Assembly: GCA_023443925.1 (NCBI GenBank) | Contig: JAEZSL010000180.1 | Span: forward strand, 1 to 54,118 | Length of the DNA stretch: 54,118 nt | Source of the DNA: Bacillota bacterium | GTDB taxonomy: Bacteria > Bacillota_A > Clostridia > Lachnospirales > Lachnospiraceae | Direction: 5' to 3' | In this document: piece by piece, positions 35,330 to 44,807 of the stretch | How positions within the stretch are numbered: position 1 is the first letter of the stretch | Layout: each line of letters starts with the position of its first letter | Translations under genes and position numbers: made by a program | Notes under the pieces: generated by a model | Told to the model about the DNA's origin: nothing | The model's database searches: none | The model's input: the letters and a program-made list of their open reading frames with translations, nothing else

Positions 35330-36116
35330 ATGAATATAGAGGCTTATGACCTTGACTCACTTAGAAAAATAGTGAGAACTCTTCAAAAAGAAAATGAAGC
35401 CTTGAAATCTCAGTTGAAAAAGGCTGATATTGCATTCGATGCTCTTAATCCATTTGAGGAGACAATAGAGAGTATTAATGAGTATGATACTGATCAGGGA
35501 GAGCGTATTCTTGGAAGTTATATAACCGAGGATTTAGCAAAACGATATTTTGCTATGTTTTGGGGCAGAGAAGATGTTTATGCCAAAAGAGGAAAGAATG
35601 GCGGATATTTTCCGCAGTGTGATAACAGATGGAATGATGCTTTGTGTCCTAAACAACGTTGTGAAAAAATGTTTTGTGATGATTGTGAGCACACAAAATG
35701 GACTAAGCTTGATTTGAAGAAAATTGTGAGTCATCTTGTTGGTAAAAATGAAGATGGAACAGATGTGCTTGGAGTTTATCCGCTTTTACCAGATGGTACA
35801 TGTCGATTTATTGTATTCGATTTTGATAACCATGAAAAGGATGCAGAGAAGACGGATTTTGCTAATATAGATAATGAATGGCATGATGAAGTAGATGCAC
35901 TTAGAAAAATGTGCGAGCAAAATGGTATTAAGTCTTTGGTTGAAAGGTCTCGCTCTGGAAGAGGTGCTCATGTATGGATATTCTTTAAAAGACCAATAGC
36001 TGCATCTTTAGCAAGAAATTTTGGCTTTCTTTTACTGGAATGGGATCTGCTTCTATTAATTTGAAAACTTTTCATTATTATGACCGAATGTATCCTTCTC
36101 AGGACTTTAAGTATTA
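35330..36116 (+). pseudogene. Frameshifted N-terminal remnant of a TOTE-type archaeo-eukaryotic primase
   Basis: The frame from ATG 35330 gives a helical N-terminus, a Cys cluster (CPKQRCEKMFCDDC, zinc-like) and VFDFDNHEKD with RSGRGAHVWIFF, which are primase active-site motifs of the TOTE conflict-system primase/helicase proteins. These are normally about 900 residues or more. Here the frame breaks near 36035: the next frame reads ASINLKTFHYYDRMYPSQDF and then stops at 36116. The helicase and nuclease parts are absent. This is a dead fragment of a mobile-element conflict system. Confidence 0.65.
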
Positions 36117-36564
36117 GTGTTTAGGTTAAGAAACTACCAATAAAATAATGGGAAGTAACGTGCGCCAAAAGGGTGCCATATATTCTGTATAGTTTATGAG
36201 TACAGATTTAGAAAAACACTAAAAGGTGTAAACGTATCTTCTATATATAAACTGTCCGCTATGCAGTATAATTTCTAAATCTCGACGCATTGTGAAAGTA
36301 TTTGCTTGCTACAAAAGAAAGGCTGATGCACAAAACTGATAGTTTAGTTTCATGAGGAGTGTGAATATGAAAAGTTATGACTTATTCATAAATGATGTCA
36401 GAACTATATAAAGTTGATAATTAATGACTATATTAAATATATACTTCGGTAACAAACTTGATTAAATATGCAACTATCCGAAATTTCCGGATAGTTCAAT
36501 CTGAAAGGAATAGAATGGAATGTGTTGAATGAATATCAAGACGATAAATGGAAGGAGTAAACGG
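36117..36564 (+). other. Gene-free stretch with a 9-bp hairpin
   Basis: Only very short frames are present (for example a 14-codon one at 36367 behind AGGAGTG). AACTATCCG (36472-36480) pairs with CGGATAGTT (36488-36496), a perfect hairpin about 70 bases before the nuclease gene. Nothing else is recognised. Confidence 0.4.
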
Positions 36565-37578
36565 ATGGAAAATAAGCTGGAAAAGCAATCACAGGAAACA
36601 TACAGCTTAATTAGAAATACTTTAATCTCAGCACAAACAAAGGTTGCAACAGTAGTTAATTCCGCTATGGTTCAGGCATACTGGGAAATTGGTGAACAGA
36701 TATATCTTGCTAGTGGTGAAAATGATAGAGCTGAATACGGTAAAGGATTGATAAAATATTTGTCAGAAGAATTGACAAGAGAATTTGGTAAAGGCTTTAC
36801 AGCAGCCAATTTACGAAATATGAGGCAATTTTATATGACATTTCCAAAACGCTACACACTGTGTAGCGAATTAAGCTGGTCCCATTACCGTTTACTCATG
36901 CGTGTTGATAATAAAGAGCGCAGAGATTATTATCATGAAGAATGTGTAAAGGCGAACTGGAGCGTCCGCCAATTAGAGCGACAAATTAACACACTGTATT
37001 ACGATAGAATTCTGGCAAGTAGGGATAAGGTTAGTGTCGCGAATGAAATACAGCAATTAGAGCCAAAACCGGAATATGAGAAAATAATCAAAGATCCATA
37101 TGTTTTAGAATTTCTTGATTTGGAGGCAAATCCGCACTTTTATGAGAAAAATCTTGAACAAGCGTTAATTGACCACCTACAGAAATTCTTATTGGAACTT
37201 GGAAGAGGATTTTGTTTTGAAGCTAGACAAAAGCATATTACTTTTGACAATGAACATTTTTATATAGATTTGGTATTCTATAATTATATCTTAAAATGTC
37301 ATGTGTTATTTGATTTAAAAATAGGAAAGTTGGTTCATCAGGATTTAGGGCAAATGCAGATGTATGTAAATTACTACACAAGAGAACTAATGAATGAAGG
37401 TGATAACCCTCCTATTGGTATTGTTTTATGTGCCGATAAAAGTGATGCGGTAGTTAAATATACTTTGCCAGAGGACAATAAGCAGATATTTGCTTCAAAG
37501 TATATGACATATCTTCCTTCTGAGGAGGAATTAAAACGTGAACTGAACTTGAATGAATTTGTGAAGATAAAGGATTAA
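36565..37578 (+). CDS. YhcG-type PDDEXK nuclease family protein (DUF1016)
   Basis: 337 residues. The N-terminal DUF1016 helical domain (VNSAMVQAYWEIGEQI, then FTAANLRNMRQFY) is followed by a PDDEXK-like nuclease domain with HFYIDLVFYN and VLFDLKIGKL, supplying the Asp and (D/E)xK pattern. Family members occur beside restriction systems and mobile elements and probably cut or process DNA. It is alone here next to a dead primase fragment. The ATG at 36565 follows GGAAGGAG. Confidence 0.88.
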   Translation: MENKLEKQSQETYSLIRNTLISAQTKVATVVNSAMVQAYWEIGEQIYLASGENDRAEYGKGLIKYLSEELTREFGKGFTAANLRNMRQFYMTFPKRYTLCSELSWSHYRLLMRVDNKERRDYYHEECVKANWSVRQLERQINTLYYDRILASRDKVSVANEIQQLEPKPEYEKIIKDPYVLEFLDLEANPHFYEKNLEQALIDHLQKFLLELGRGFCFEARQKHITFDNEHFYIDLVFYNYILKCHVLFDLKIGKLVHQDLGQMQMYVNYYTRELMNEGDNPPIGIVLCADKSDAVVKYTLPEDNKQIFASKYMTYLPSEEELKRELNLNEFVKIKD

Positions 37579-37720
37579 CTATAATTTCACTGCCCTTGAT
37601 TTTAGACACTTTGAGCGATTTTATCAGTTCTCCCAAAGTGACCGAAAAGAGAGAAAAAAGGCAATTTCAGATGGGGTGAATGTGTCGGTAGTTCTTGATA
37701 TGGTGTCTCGGAACACATGA
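37577..37720 (+). pseudogene. Open frame resembling a gene's C-terminal fragment
   Basis: Directly from the nuclease stop codon a 48-codon frame without ATG reads FRHFERFYQFSQSDRKERKK and ends VLDMVSRNT. The composition looks like coding sequence, but there is no start. It may be the tail of a gene cut by the arrival of the nuclease gene. No family is recognised. Confidence 0.25.
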
Positions 37721-37973
37721 AGTTATAGTTCATATTTCTGATGATTTTGAGAGACCGTTTCAAATTCTGTGTTTTAGATATTTTGGAGCCTTAAAATTTT
37801 CAAGATCCGTGAATCGCTGTAAAGACTGAAACCCTTGCTTTGACTGTGTTTCATGGATTTTTGTGTATTATCTTAAGTCAAAAATGAGAAACTCTGTAAA
37901 ACGAGTTTACACAAAAATATCCCCCCTCCCGATTTAAAACTGAATCAATTTTTTTGTGCTATTAAAAAAATTC

Positions 37974-38014
37974 GAGCTATATTTTTCTGAAAATGAAAAG
38001 CATAGCTCTTTTTT
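37974..38014 (+). terminator. Terminator between the nuclease region and the lanthipeptide immunity genes
   Basis: GAGCTAT (37974-37980) pairs with ATAGCTC (38002-38008), followed by TTTTTTA. The remaining 37721-38113 sequence holds no gene I can support. Confidence 0.6.
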
Positions 38015-38113
38015 ATTTCATCGCATAAACTCATTATTACAATAGTAATATGTTTGGGTCAACAGGTCAAACTTTGAATACTCCCAAGATAGCTTTTTGG
38101 TTATTGACAGATA

Positions 38114-38647
38114 TCACTCAATATTTAGTTCAACCGTTCCGGAAAAATCTTCTCCCCAAACGCCTATATAGCTACTACAATTTCCTACTTCGATTGTACC
38201 AACATATTCATCTGAAATGTCAAGAAGTGCAACCGGATCCGTATTGCCAGATTTCAGAAAAACAATAGCATTTCCGTTATCAATCGTAAGAGAACAAGAA
38301 ATCTCTATTGTATTTCCGTTTTCACGTTCAACCGAAGTTCCTCCAAAAACTATCTCTGTTTCGGAAAATTTGTCATACGTTGAACTATATTCTCCCACAT
38401 AACTATCATTTCCAAAGGTACGTTTTCCCTGCAAAGACATATCATCTGTAAGTACGCTTTCGCCACCTATATCATTAAAAGTATTTAAAGCATTTAATAT
38501 TGCTTCTTTGGGTTTTTCGCCAACTGCATTTGAAGCTTCGTCAAGCATTTTTTCTGTTCCGTCAGATAATGCCTGGTAAATATTATTGCACCCAGAAAGC
38601 ATAGAAACACAAAGTATAATACAGAGCAAGAAATAACACTTTTTCAT
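38114..38647 (-). CDS. Lipoprotein, possible lanthipeptide immunity protein (LanI-like role)
   Basis: 177 residues. The signal MKKCYFLLCIILCVSMLSGC ends in a lipobox Cys20, so the mature protein would be tethered outside the cell. The rest is beta-rich, acidic and of no recognised family. GGAG precedes the ATG. It directly follows the LanFEG-like transporter genes on the same strand (gap about 60 bases), the usual place of lantibiotic self-immunity lipoproteins. That role is inferred from context only. Confidence 0.6.
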   Translation of the reverse strand: MKKCYFLLCIILCVSMLSGCNNIYQALSDGTEKMLDEASNAVGEKPKEAILNALNTFNDIGGESVLTDDMSLQGKRTFGNDSYVGEYSSTYDKFSETEIVFGGTSVERENGNTIEISCSLTIDNGNAIVFLKSGNTDPVALLDISDEYVGTIEVGNCSSYIGVWGEDFSGTVELNIE

Positions 38648-38706
38648 CTGTGTTATTCTCCTTTCATTCTGTTCTTAATTTTGTCTTTTTATTATTCATA
38701 ATTACC

Positions 38707-39483
38707 TTACATTCGCTTTCCTGCGGTTTGCTTATGATAAGGTGCGGCCTTCTGTTTCTTAACCCTATCATGGGAGTGGAATATCATAATCGCTGAAAAT
38801 ACCGCCATCAGCAGTATAACTATCAAACATACAGATTTATTGATTATCCCTACAGCACCATCCCCTTGATAGTTAATAAGGCCAAGGCCAGCAGAAATCG
38901 GATATAGGCTTGTCAATCCGTGGCCAGAAGCAAAAGTACCCACAAAACCATAGAAAAAAGCAAAGGCAACTCCTGCCATAAAAGTTCCTTCCCTTTGACC
39001 TGTAAAAATAATAATGGGCAATACTACTACATAAACGCAGAGATTCATTCCAATCATTTGGATTAATGAGCGTACAGCAATACTTGGTGAAAATCCCGGA
39101 TAGCCGCTGATAAAAAAAACACCCAAAGTAAACACAAATTCAATCAGTGCCAAAAGCACAGCAATCAAGCCGGAAGTAAGCAATTTACCAACTAACAGTC
39201 GCCGAAAGGAAATAGGGAGCGACATAAGGTTTTTCAGGGTGTCATCAGTCCTTTCACGTTCCATGGTATATCCGGCAATCAATGTAATAGTTGCTGGATA
39301 TATGAGAGTGAAATTATTCCAAATTACATTATTGGATAAATTTTTTAGAGTGTGCTCTGAGCCATCGGCAGCTACTGTCATAAACCAAGTCAACAGAACT
39401 ACGGAAAGCGTGGCGGCAACACCAATCCAGATTACAGAATAGCGTTTCAATTTCCAAAGTTCTGTTTTTACTAATTTCAACAT
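38707..39483 (-). CDS. Lantibiotic immunity ABC transporter permease (LanG/LanE-like)
   Basis: 258 residues with six predicted membrane helices. The N-terminus LKLVKTELWKLKRYSVIW and the motif MERERTDDTLKNL match the MutE/MutG/BcrB type of ABC-2 permeases that expel lantibiotics or bacitracin. ATG 39483 (after AAGGTGG) is preferred over GTG 39492. It lies 10 bases downstream of the other permease. It is part of the putative LanFEG complex that would remove the product from the membrane. Confidence 0.85.
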   Translation of the reverse strand: MLKLVKTELWKLKRYSVIWIGVAATLSVVLLTWFMTVAADGSEHTLKNLSNNVIWNNFTLIYPATITLIAGYTMERERTDDTLKNLMSLPISFRRLLVGKLLTSGLIAVLLALIEFVFTLGVFFISGYPGFSPSIAVRSLIQMIGMNLCVYVVVLPIIIFTGQREGTFMAGVAFAFFYGFVGTFASGHGLTSLYPISAGLGLINYQGDGAVGIINKSVCLIVILLMAVFSAIMIFHSHDRVKKQKAAPYHKQTAGKRM

Positions 39484-39493
39484 TTGATCCACC

Positions 39494-40288
39494 TTAACTT
39501 TCCTTTCTTTGATAAATTTTGATAATAGCCAGATAAGACAATGCTCCGATAATAAAAACGGTCAATGCCACAAGCCACAAAGGCAAAAAATATGATTCCC
39601 ATACAGAATAGGCATCCGTACCCAATTCAACCATTTGAGAAGCCTGCCACCGATAAATAATAGGAGCAGGGATTATATTGGTCAGCAGTTTCAGCACCGG
39701 ATCAGAGGATGTGAATAGTCCGGTAAAACCGAGCATAAAGCCAAACATTGTATAGAAGAATGTAAATATAATCGAAAAAATATAGGATCGGTTAAGCCCT
39801 ACTATCACAATCACAACCGGCAGGATACTGGTTGTATAGAGTAGCGCTGTAACAACAGAAATCCATACTTTTCCCCCGATGTCTCCAAGATTACTTCCTG
39901 CAAGCAATCCTCCTACCATGGAAGAAATCATTGTTGCGCAGGCATAAACCAAACCAAGGGTATACAACACTGCTATTTTGGCGGAGGCGATTTTCCATAC
40001 AGGAACAGGAACCGTCTTTGTATTTTTGAGTGTTCCATTATCTCTTTCCATAAAAAAAAGAATAGCAGCGATAATTCCTAAGATGCAAGGCAACATAATA
40101 GGTTCACCTATACAAAGCAACATCTCATATAGTCCATCAAATGCGTCCATACCTCCGATCCCGCCACCAAGAACAAGCGCAGTGAACGGAATGGGAAACA
40201 GCAAAGCAGCAAATATTACAAAGAGAATAAATTTTTTCCTTTTCAACTTCCAAAATTCACACTGTATCAATCTAAGCAATTCCTTCAC
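39494..40288 (-). CDS. Lantibiotic immunity ABC transporter permease (LanE/LanG-like)
   Basis: About 262-265 residues with six membrane helices; the N-terminus RLIQCEFWKLKRKKFILF and MERDNGTLKNT motif parallel the second permease, so the pair arose by duplication. The GTG at 40288 lies too close to GGAGG, and a TTG at 40279 is better spaced. Either start overlaps the end of the ATPase gene, so the two are coupled. Confidence 0.85.
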   Translation of the reverse strand: MKELLRLIQCEFWKLKRKKFILFVIFAALLFPIPFTALVLGGGIGGMDAFDGLYEMLLCIGEPIMLPCILGIIAAILFFMERDNGTLKNTKTVPVPVWKIASAKIAVLYTLGLVYACATMISSMVGGLLAGSNLGDIGGKVWISVVTALLYTTSILPVVIVIVGLNRSYIFSIIFTFFYTMFGFMLGFTGLFTSSDPVLKLLTNIIPAPIIYRWQASQMVELGTDAYSVWESYFLPLWLVALTVFIIGALSYLAIIKIYQRKES

Positions 40289-41195
40289 CTCCGGTCACCT
40301 TCTTAAAATAGTCCTCTAAAGTGTTTTCGCAAAGGTGAAGCTCGGAAACTTCCAGCCCATTTTGCATGAAGGTTTGGTTGATTTTCGTAACGGGCAGAGA
40401 AACGTCATAAAGTAGGATATTATAATCATCAGTTGCTTTGAAATTCTTTGTCTGAAACGTCTCTTCCAATATCCGTGCAGCCTGTGCTGTATTTGAAACA
40501 GCAATATGAATATACCTGCTGTTTTTTTGTTCCAGCTCAACAAGACTTTCCTCTTCCAGTAGTATACCGTGATCGATAATACCAATATCATCTACTAACA
40601 ATGCTATTTCTGATAAAATATGACTGGAAATCAAAATTGTCTTTCCTCTTTTATTACATAATTCTCGTATAAAGGAGCGTACTTCTGCAATTCCGATAGG
40701 GTCAAGTCCGTTGATAGGCTCATCTAAAATCAAAAGTTCAGGATCGTGCATAACAGCAAGTGCAATCGCTAATCGTTGCTTCATACCAAGGGAGTATTGT
40801 GAAAATAATTTCTTATCCTTATAAGGCAGGCCCACTAAATTTAAAGAGTCCTTAATCGCATTAAGGTTAGGAACTCCCCGTAAGGTTGCGAAGATACGCA
40901 GATTTTCAGTAGCGGTCAAATTCGGATAAAAGCCAGGGGCTTCAATCAGACTACCTATACGAGGAAGTAGTTTCTTTTCATTTCCTTGCAGAGTTTTTCC
41001 CCAGATTTTCACTTCCCCTGAAGTAGGACGTGTCAATCCAAGAAGCATTTTCATGGTAGTAGTCTTCCCAGCTCCATTCCTGCCAAGCAGACCGTAAATC
41101 CGTCCTTGCTTTACATGAATATTCAAGTCGGCAACAGTTTTTTGAGAGCCATATTGTTTGGTAAGACTTTTTGTTTCAATAATGTAGTTACTCAC
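40272..41195 (-). CDS. Lantibiotic/bacitracin-type immunity ABC transporter ATPase (LanF-like)
   Basis: 307 residues of the BcrA/LanF type: Walker A GLLGRNGAGKTT near residue 39, signature YSLGMKQRLAIALA, Walker B LLILDEPINGLDPIG and H-loop SSHILSE. The C-terminal domain includes the family's ENTLEDYFKKVTGG. Start GTG at 41195 follows AGGAGG. A direct-repeat operator lies just upstream (41242-41279) and matches the one before lanA, implying shared control by LanR. Confidence 0.92.
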   Translation of the reverse strand: MSNYIIETKSLTKQYGSQKTVADLNIHVKQGRIYGLLGRNGAGKTTTMKMLLGLTRPTSGEVKIWGKTLQGNEKKLLPRIGSLIEAPGFYPNLTATENLRIFATLRGVPNLNAIKDSLNLVGLPYKDKKLFSQYSLGMKQRLAIALAVMHDPELLILDEPINGLDPIGIAEVRSFIRELCNKRGKTILISSHILSEIALLVDDIGIIDHGILLEEESLVELEQKNSRYIHIAVSNTAQAARILEETFQTKNFKATDDYNILLYDVSLPVTKINQTFMQNGLEVSELHLCENTLEDYFKKVTGGEGIA

Positions 41196-41225
41196 ATTAA
41201 AACCTCCTATTTCTTTCTACCAGTT

Positions 41226-41279
41226 ATTTTATCATGTAAATCTTACATAAACCTTGTCACAACCTTACATTAACCTTGT
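41226..41279 (-). promoter_or_regulatory. LanR operator and promoter of the immunity operon
   Basis: Two direct repeats, CTTACATAAACCTTGT (41242-41257) and CTTACATTAACCTTGT (41264-41279), 15 of 16 identical and 22 bp apart. Read on the minus strand each is ACAAGGTT(A/T)ATGTAAG. The -10 box TAAAAT (41226-41231) starts exactly 10 bases after the last TGTAAG. The same layout precedes lanA, so one response regulator (LanR) probably binds both. Confidence 0.8.
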
Positions 41280-41586
41280 AATTCTGATTTGGATTTAGTA
41301 AGGTCACGCATAGTGCAGAGGGGTTACGAGTTTATCGGAACGGGTTATAAGACTACTACTAATAATAACTACAGCCCACTGGAAAGTGTGGTTAATTAAT
41401 TCTAGATAATACATTTAGTGATTTTATCCTTTATAGTGCGAAAACTTAAGGATACCGTAAAAGGTTTGAAGGGTTATTTTCTAATTGAAACTTTTAAATG
41501 TCTGGCTGTATAGTAATATAAAGAAATAAGAGTAATAGAAGTGTATCTGATAAATAGTTATAAATGAATTAGTGACTTTTTATGTA

Positions 41587-41841
41587 TTAAGAATTTTCGG
41601 CAAAAAATGCATTAAAATCACAGTTCAAAATTTTAGTCAAAGCAATAAGAAGGTTAACAGAGGGATTATTAAGTCCAGATTCAACTTTGCTGTATGTACC
41701 AGTGCTGATATCTATACCATTAAGTTGTAATTTGGCAACAATGTCACGATTGCGAAGACCCTCTTGCAAGCGGAGTTTTCTGATATTTCTTCCTAATAGA
41801 TTATTGGTCCGCTGATTTATTCTTTCTTGATAATATGGCAT
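41587..41841 (-). CDS. Small XRE-type helix-turn-helix regulator
   Basis: 84 residues, nearly all one Cro/C1-type DNA-binding domain (about 17-75: GRNIRKLRLQEGLRNRDIVA, followed by ISTGTYSKVESG). AGGAGG precedes the ATG. It lies alone between the immunity operon and lanRK, on the minus strand. Whether it regulates the lanthipeptide genes is unknown. Confidence 0.88.
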   Translation of the reverse strand: MPYYQERINQRTNNLLGRNIRKLRLQEGLRNRDIVAKLQLNGIDISTGTYSKVESGLNNPSVNLLIALTKILNCDFNAFFAENS

Positions 41842-42560
41842 AGATTTACCTCCTTTTATTTATTAAAAAGTTTATCCAAAATAGCAGTAATAATGATTCC
41901 AAAATGGAAGCGAAAGTGATAAAATTGTAACAAGAGAAACTTCGATAGGAGGCCGATTTTATGGAGGAGATTGGAAAAGATTTTTGTTGACACTGGTATA
42001 TTTGGTACAAAAATCTTTATGATATGACAGACTTTGTGATGCTGGATTATTTTTATCGAAGCAGCAGGGAGATAGAGTCTCCAAGAACTTTTGTTATTTT
42101 TTTCTGGAGACAGTTTTAGTCGGTGGTTAAATTTCTAGTGGAAAAAATAAAAAAAGAAGTAGAAGTATATTGTGTTATAAATGCATTTTGTAATAAAATG
42201 AAGGAATACGCAACGGATGTAATTGAAATGCCTTTAGAAGAGAAAAAATTGTTATGTAAACTAAGGTAATCATTAGCAACATGGTACCTGATATTATTCC
42301 TACATTTAAAAGTTTAGAATAGGTGGTAGCTACTTATAATCATATATCTATATAAAGGGTTGCTTTGAAATGGATGTTAGAAAGAGTATTTATATAAACG
42401 AATGGAGCCTGTTGGATTTAATAAAACAGTCCGTGTTATTTGTACAAACTGGGAACGATCAAGTCAGGAAAAACTGTATGTATTGTAATAGATTTATAAG
42501 AGTCATGTAGCTGATGTAGTTAATATTCTATTGCTGATTAAAAAACTTTTTCAGATGATT
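41842..42560 (+). other. Gene-free, mutated-looking stretch with a 12-bp inverted repeat
   Basis: Several short frames look like decayed coding sequence (for example MEEIGKDFC behind AGGAGG at 41958, and a roughly 48-codon frame ending at 42269), but none is intact or recognised. AAAGATTTTTGT (41976-41987) pairs perfectly with ACAAAAATCTTT (42007-42018). Confidence 0.35.
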
Positions 42561-42570
42561 ATGTAAATGC

Positions 42571-42600
42571 AAGGTTATTGTAAGGTAAAATATTTAATAA
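42571..42600 (+). promoter_or_regulatory. Single LanR-type site before lanR
   Basis: AAGGTTATTGTAAGGT (42571-42586) matches the immunity-operon unit AAGGTTAATGTAAGGT at 15 of 16 positions; TAATAA at 42595-42600 sits 10 bases after its TGTAAG, as in the other two promoters. A clear second unit 22 bp upstream is missing, so this could be weaker autoregulation. Confidence 0.55.
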
Positions 42601-43005
42601 AATGATATAATTATTTCATAAATCTATATGTTACAGGAAAACTACACGAAAAAGTAACAAAAATTAAACATATCTTAAGGATACTATTTCTCTTATTTGT
42701 GCGGTGTTAATTCATGGAATGTTATTAATATCTTGTTAATACAAAATGATAAGAAAACAATACAAGAAGTGAATGTAAAGAAAACCTTAGTTTTGTTTTC
42801 AAATATGAGTGTGGGACAGGGGGAATTTCATTCTTTTATCAAGCTAAGGTTTTCCTTCTCCAATAGTATTATTAAATGTATTAATCATTGGAAATAACTG
42901 TAAAAGAGAAATATCAGCTTTATCGGAAGAAGTATTAATTTACGATTTGTGTTACTGTAAATTATTAAAGACAGAAGCTATAAGATAAAAATGGGGGATA
43001 AATTT

Positions 43006-43689
43006 ATGACACATAGAATTTTAGTAATTGATGACGATAGTGATTTATGTGAATTATTAAGAAGCAGTATACAAAAGGAACAGGTATATGCTGATATTTG
43101 TTTTAATGGTTTTGATGGAATAAAAGCTATGCAAAAGGAAGAGTATCATTTGGTAGTATTAGACATTATGATGCCTGGCATTAGCGGTTTTGAGGTGTTG
43201 GAAAAAATAAGAGAGAGAAGTAACGTACCAATCCTGATGTTGACAGCAAAGGACGATAGTGCTTCAAAAGTAAAAGGTCTACGCTCCGGGGCAGATGATT
43301 ATTTAACTAAACCATTTAAAATGGAAGAATTTATTGCAAGGGTATTGTCTTTGATTAGACGTTACACGGATTTAAATACGCTTACAAGTCAGCATATTCT
43401 TGAATTTAAAGATATAAAAATTGATCTGGACAGCAGAGTGGTAGAAGTTTCAGGAGAAGAAATTGAATTATCGGCGAAAGAATTTGATATTTTAATATAT
43501 TTTGCTCAGAATCAAGGGAAGATATTAACTAAGAAGCAGATATATGAAAAGGTGTGGGAAGAAGAGTATGTATATGATGATAATAATATTATGGCGGTAA
43601 TTAGCCGATTGAGAAAAAAGATAGATAAAGATTCTATCTATATACGGACTGTAAGGGGAATAGGGTACCGTTTTAATAAGGAGGTTTAG
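43006..43689 (+). CDS. OmpR-family response regulator (LanR-like)
   Basis: 227 residues: receiver domain with the phospho-acceptor Asp53 (VLDIMMPG) and Lys in LTKPF, then a winged-helix domain. The ATG at 43006 follows GGGGGAT. It is paired with a histidine kinase 5 bases downstream and lies at the head of the lanthipeptide genes. Its own promoter, the lanA promoter and the divergent immunity promoter all carry the same TGTAAG repeats, making it the probable regulator of all three. It is OmpR-type, as in nisin/subtilin-like systems, not LuxR-type. Confidence 0.92.
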   Translation: MTHRILVIDDDSDLCELLRSSIQKEQVYADICFNGFDGIKAMQKEEYHLVVLDIMMPGISGFEVLEKIRERSNVPILMLTAKDDSASKVKGLRSGADDYLTKPFKMEEFIARVLSLIRRYTDLNTLTSQHILEFKDIKIDLDSRVVEVSGEEIELSAKEFDILIYFAQNQGKILTKKQIYEKVWEEEYVYDDNNIMAVISRLRKKIDKDSIYIRTVRGIGYRFNKEV

Positions 43690-43694
43690 GACAA

Positions 43695-44621
43695 GTGTAT
43701 GAAATACTAATTTTAAGGATTATCAGTATTTTTTTAATAATACTTGTTATCATATTACTGCTACATATTTATAAGGTCAGAAAGAACTTAAAATATATAA
43801 ATAATATATTAACTGAGATCGAAACTGGAAGAAGCAATCAAAAATTTTTATTATATAAAAACAATAATCTTTCCCAAATAGGGTATAAGTTAAATTCTAT
43901 TTTATATAAATACGAAAATCAAATCGAAGAACTAAATATTGCATTGGAATCAAATAAGCAATTAATGACAAGCCTTTCCCACGATGTAAGAACTCCGATG
44001 ACAACTTTAATTGGATATCTAGATGCGATTAATATGAGATTAGTAGAGGGAAGAAAAAAAGAAGACTATTTAATGCAGGCAAATGCGAAAGCATATGATC
44101 TGAAGAATTATATTGATGTTTTATTTGACTGGTTTAGACTAAATTCGGATGAGGAAACATTTTATATCGAAGTCGTGGATATTGTAGAGACGACAAGGGA
44201 AATTTTAAAAGACTGGATACCAATTTGGGAAGAGAGAAAGATTGACTATGAAATTGATATTCCAGAAACCTCGAAAAAAGTAGAAATTGATATCAACTGT
44301 TTTAAGAGGATTATAAATAATATCGTTCAAAATATTCTAGTACATAGTAAGGCTGATAAGATAGTAATACTTACTCTAGTGTCTCAAGACGAATTTATAC
44401 TAAAAATTAGCGATAATGGAATAGGGATAGCAGAAGAGGATTTGAAATATATTTTTGAAAGATTATATAAATGTAATAAGGGGCGTTCGGAAAAAGGTAA
44501 TGGATTGGGATTAAGTATCGTAAAAATGCTTACTGAAAAAATGCAAGGTTTAGTTAAAGCAGAGAGTAAGATTAATCAGGGAACAGTTTTTACTATTGAG
44601 TTTCCAATAAAGAAGAATTAA
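43695..44621 (+). CDS. Sensor histidine kinase (LanK-like)
   Basis: 308 residues. One hydrophobic helix at about 5-28, no extracellular domain of note, then a HisKA domain with His96 (SLSHDVRTPM) and a HATPase with NNIVQNILVHSK, DNGIGIAEED and GNGLGLSIVKM. The start is GTG 43695, with GGAGG about 10 bases upstream. Without a sensor domain it may sense the product or the membrane via the helix or through the ABC transporter (as known for BceS-type kinases), which is inferred. Confidence 0.9.
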   Translation: MYEILILRIISIFLIILVIILLLHIYKVRKNLKYINNILTEIETGRSNQKFLLYKNNNLSQIGYKLNSILYKYENQIEELNIALESNKQLMTSLSHDVRTPMTTLIGYLDAINMRLVEGRKKEDYLMQANAKAYDLKNYIDVLFDWFRLNSDEETFYIEVVDIVETTREILKDWIPIWEERKIDYEIDIPETSKKVEIDINCFKRIINNIVQNILVHSKADKIVILTLVSQDEFILKISDNGIGIAEEDLKYIFERLYKCNKGRSEKGNGLGLSIVKMLTEKMQGLVKAESKINQGTVFTIEFPIKKN

Positions 44622-44626
44622 ATAGA

Positions 44627-44729
44627 GAGTGTTGTTCAATAGTACAGAAATCATTAACGTATGCGATAAGAAAGTTATTTGCATAAGTTTATAGTGATAA
44701 AGTTCATTTGACAGCACTCCCTTTTTGTT
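44627..44729 (+). terminator. Terminator after lanK with a long loop
   Basis: GAGTGTTGTTCAA (44627-44639) pairs imperfectly (one bulge, one G:U) with TTGACAGCACTC (44708-44719), followed by CCTTTTTG. The loop is about 68 bases, so termination efficiency is uncertain. Confidence 0.45.
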
Positions 44730-44755
44730 TATATAAGAAGAATGGAAAAATTTGC

Positions 44756-44807
44756 AAGATTCCTGTAAGGTTATTATCAGGTTGCTGTAAGATTTGAGTG
44801 TTACACT
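44756..44807 (+). promoter_or_regulatory. LanR operator and lanA promoter
   Basis: Two units 22 bp apart: AAGATTCCTGTAAGGTT (44756-44772) and CAGGTTGCTGTAAGATT (44778-44794). The weak -10 TACACT (44802-44807) begins 10 bases after the second TGTAAG, exactly as at the immunity promoter. A weak -10 and no -35 indicate that activation by the bound regulator is required. The leader to lanA is about 260 bases. Confidence 0.8.

Noticed and set aside
42697..42897. 66-codon frame before lanR
   Set aside because: No ribosome binding site, no recognisable domain, and it contains a hairpin-forming inverted repeat (GAAAACCTTAG/CTAAGGTTTTC).
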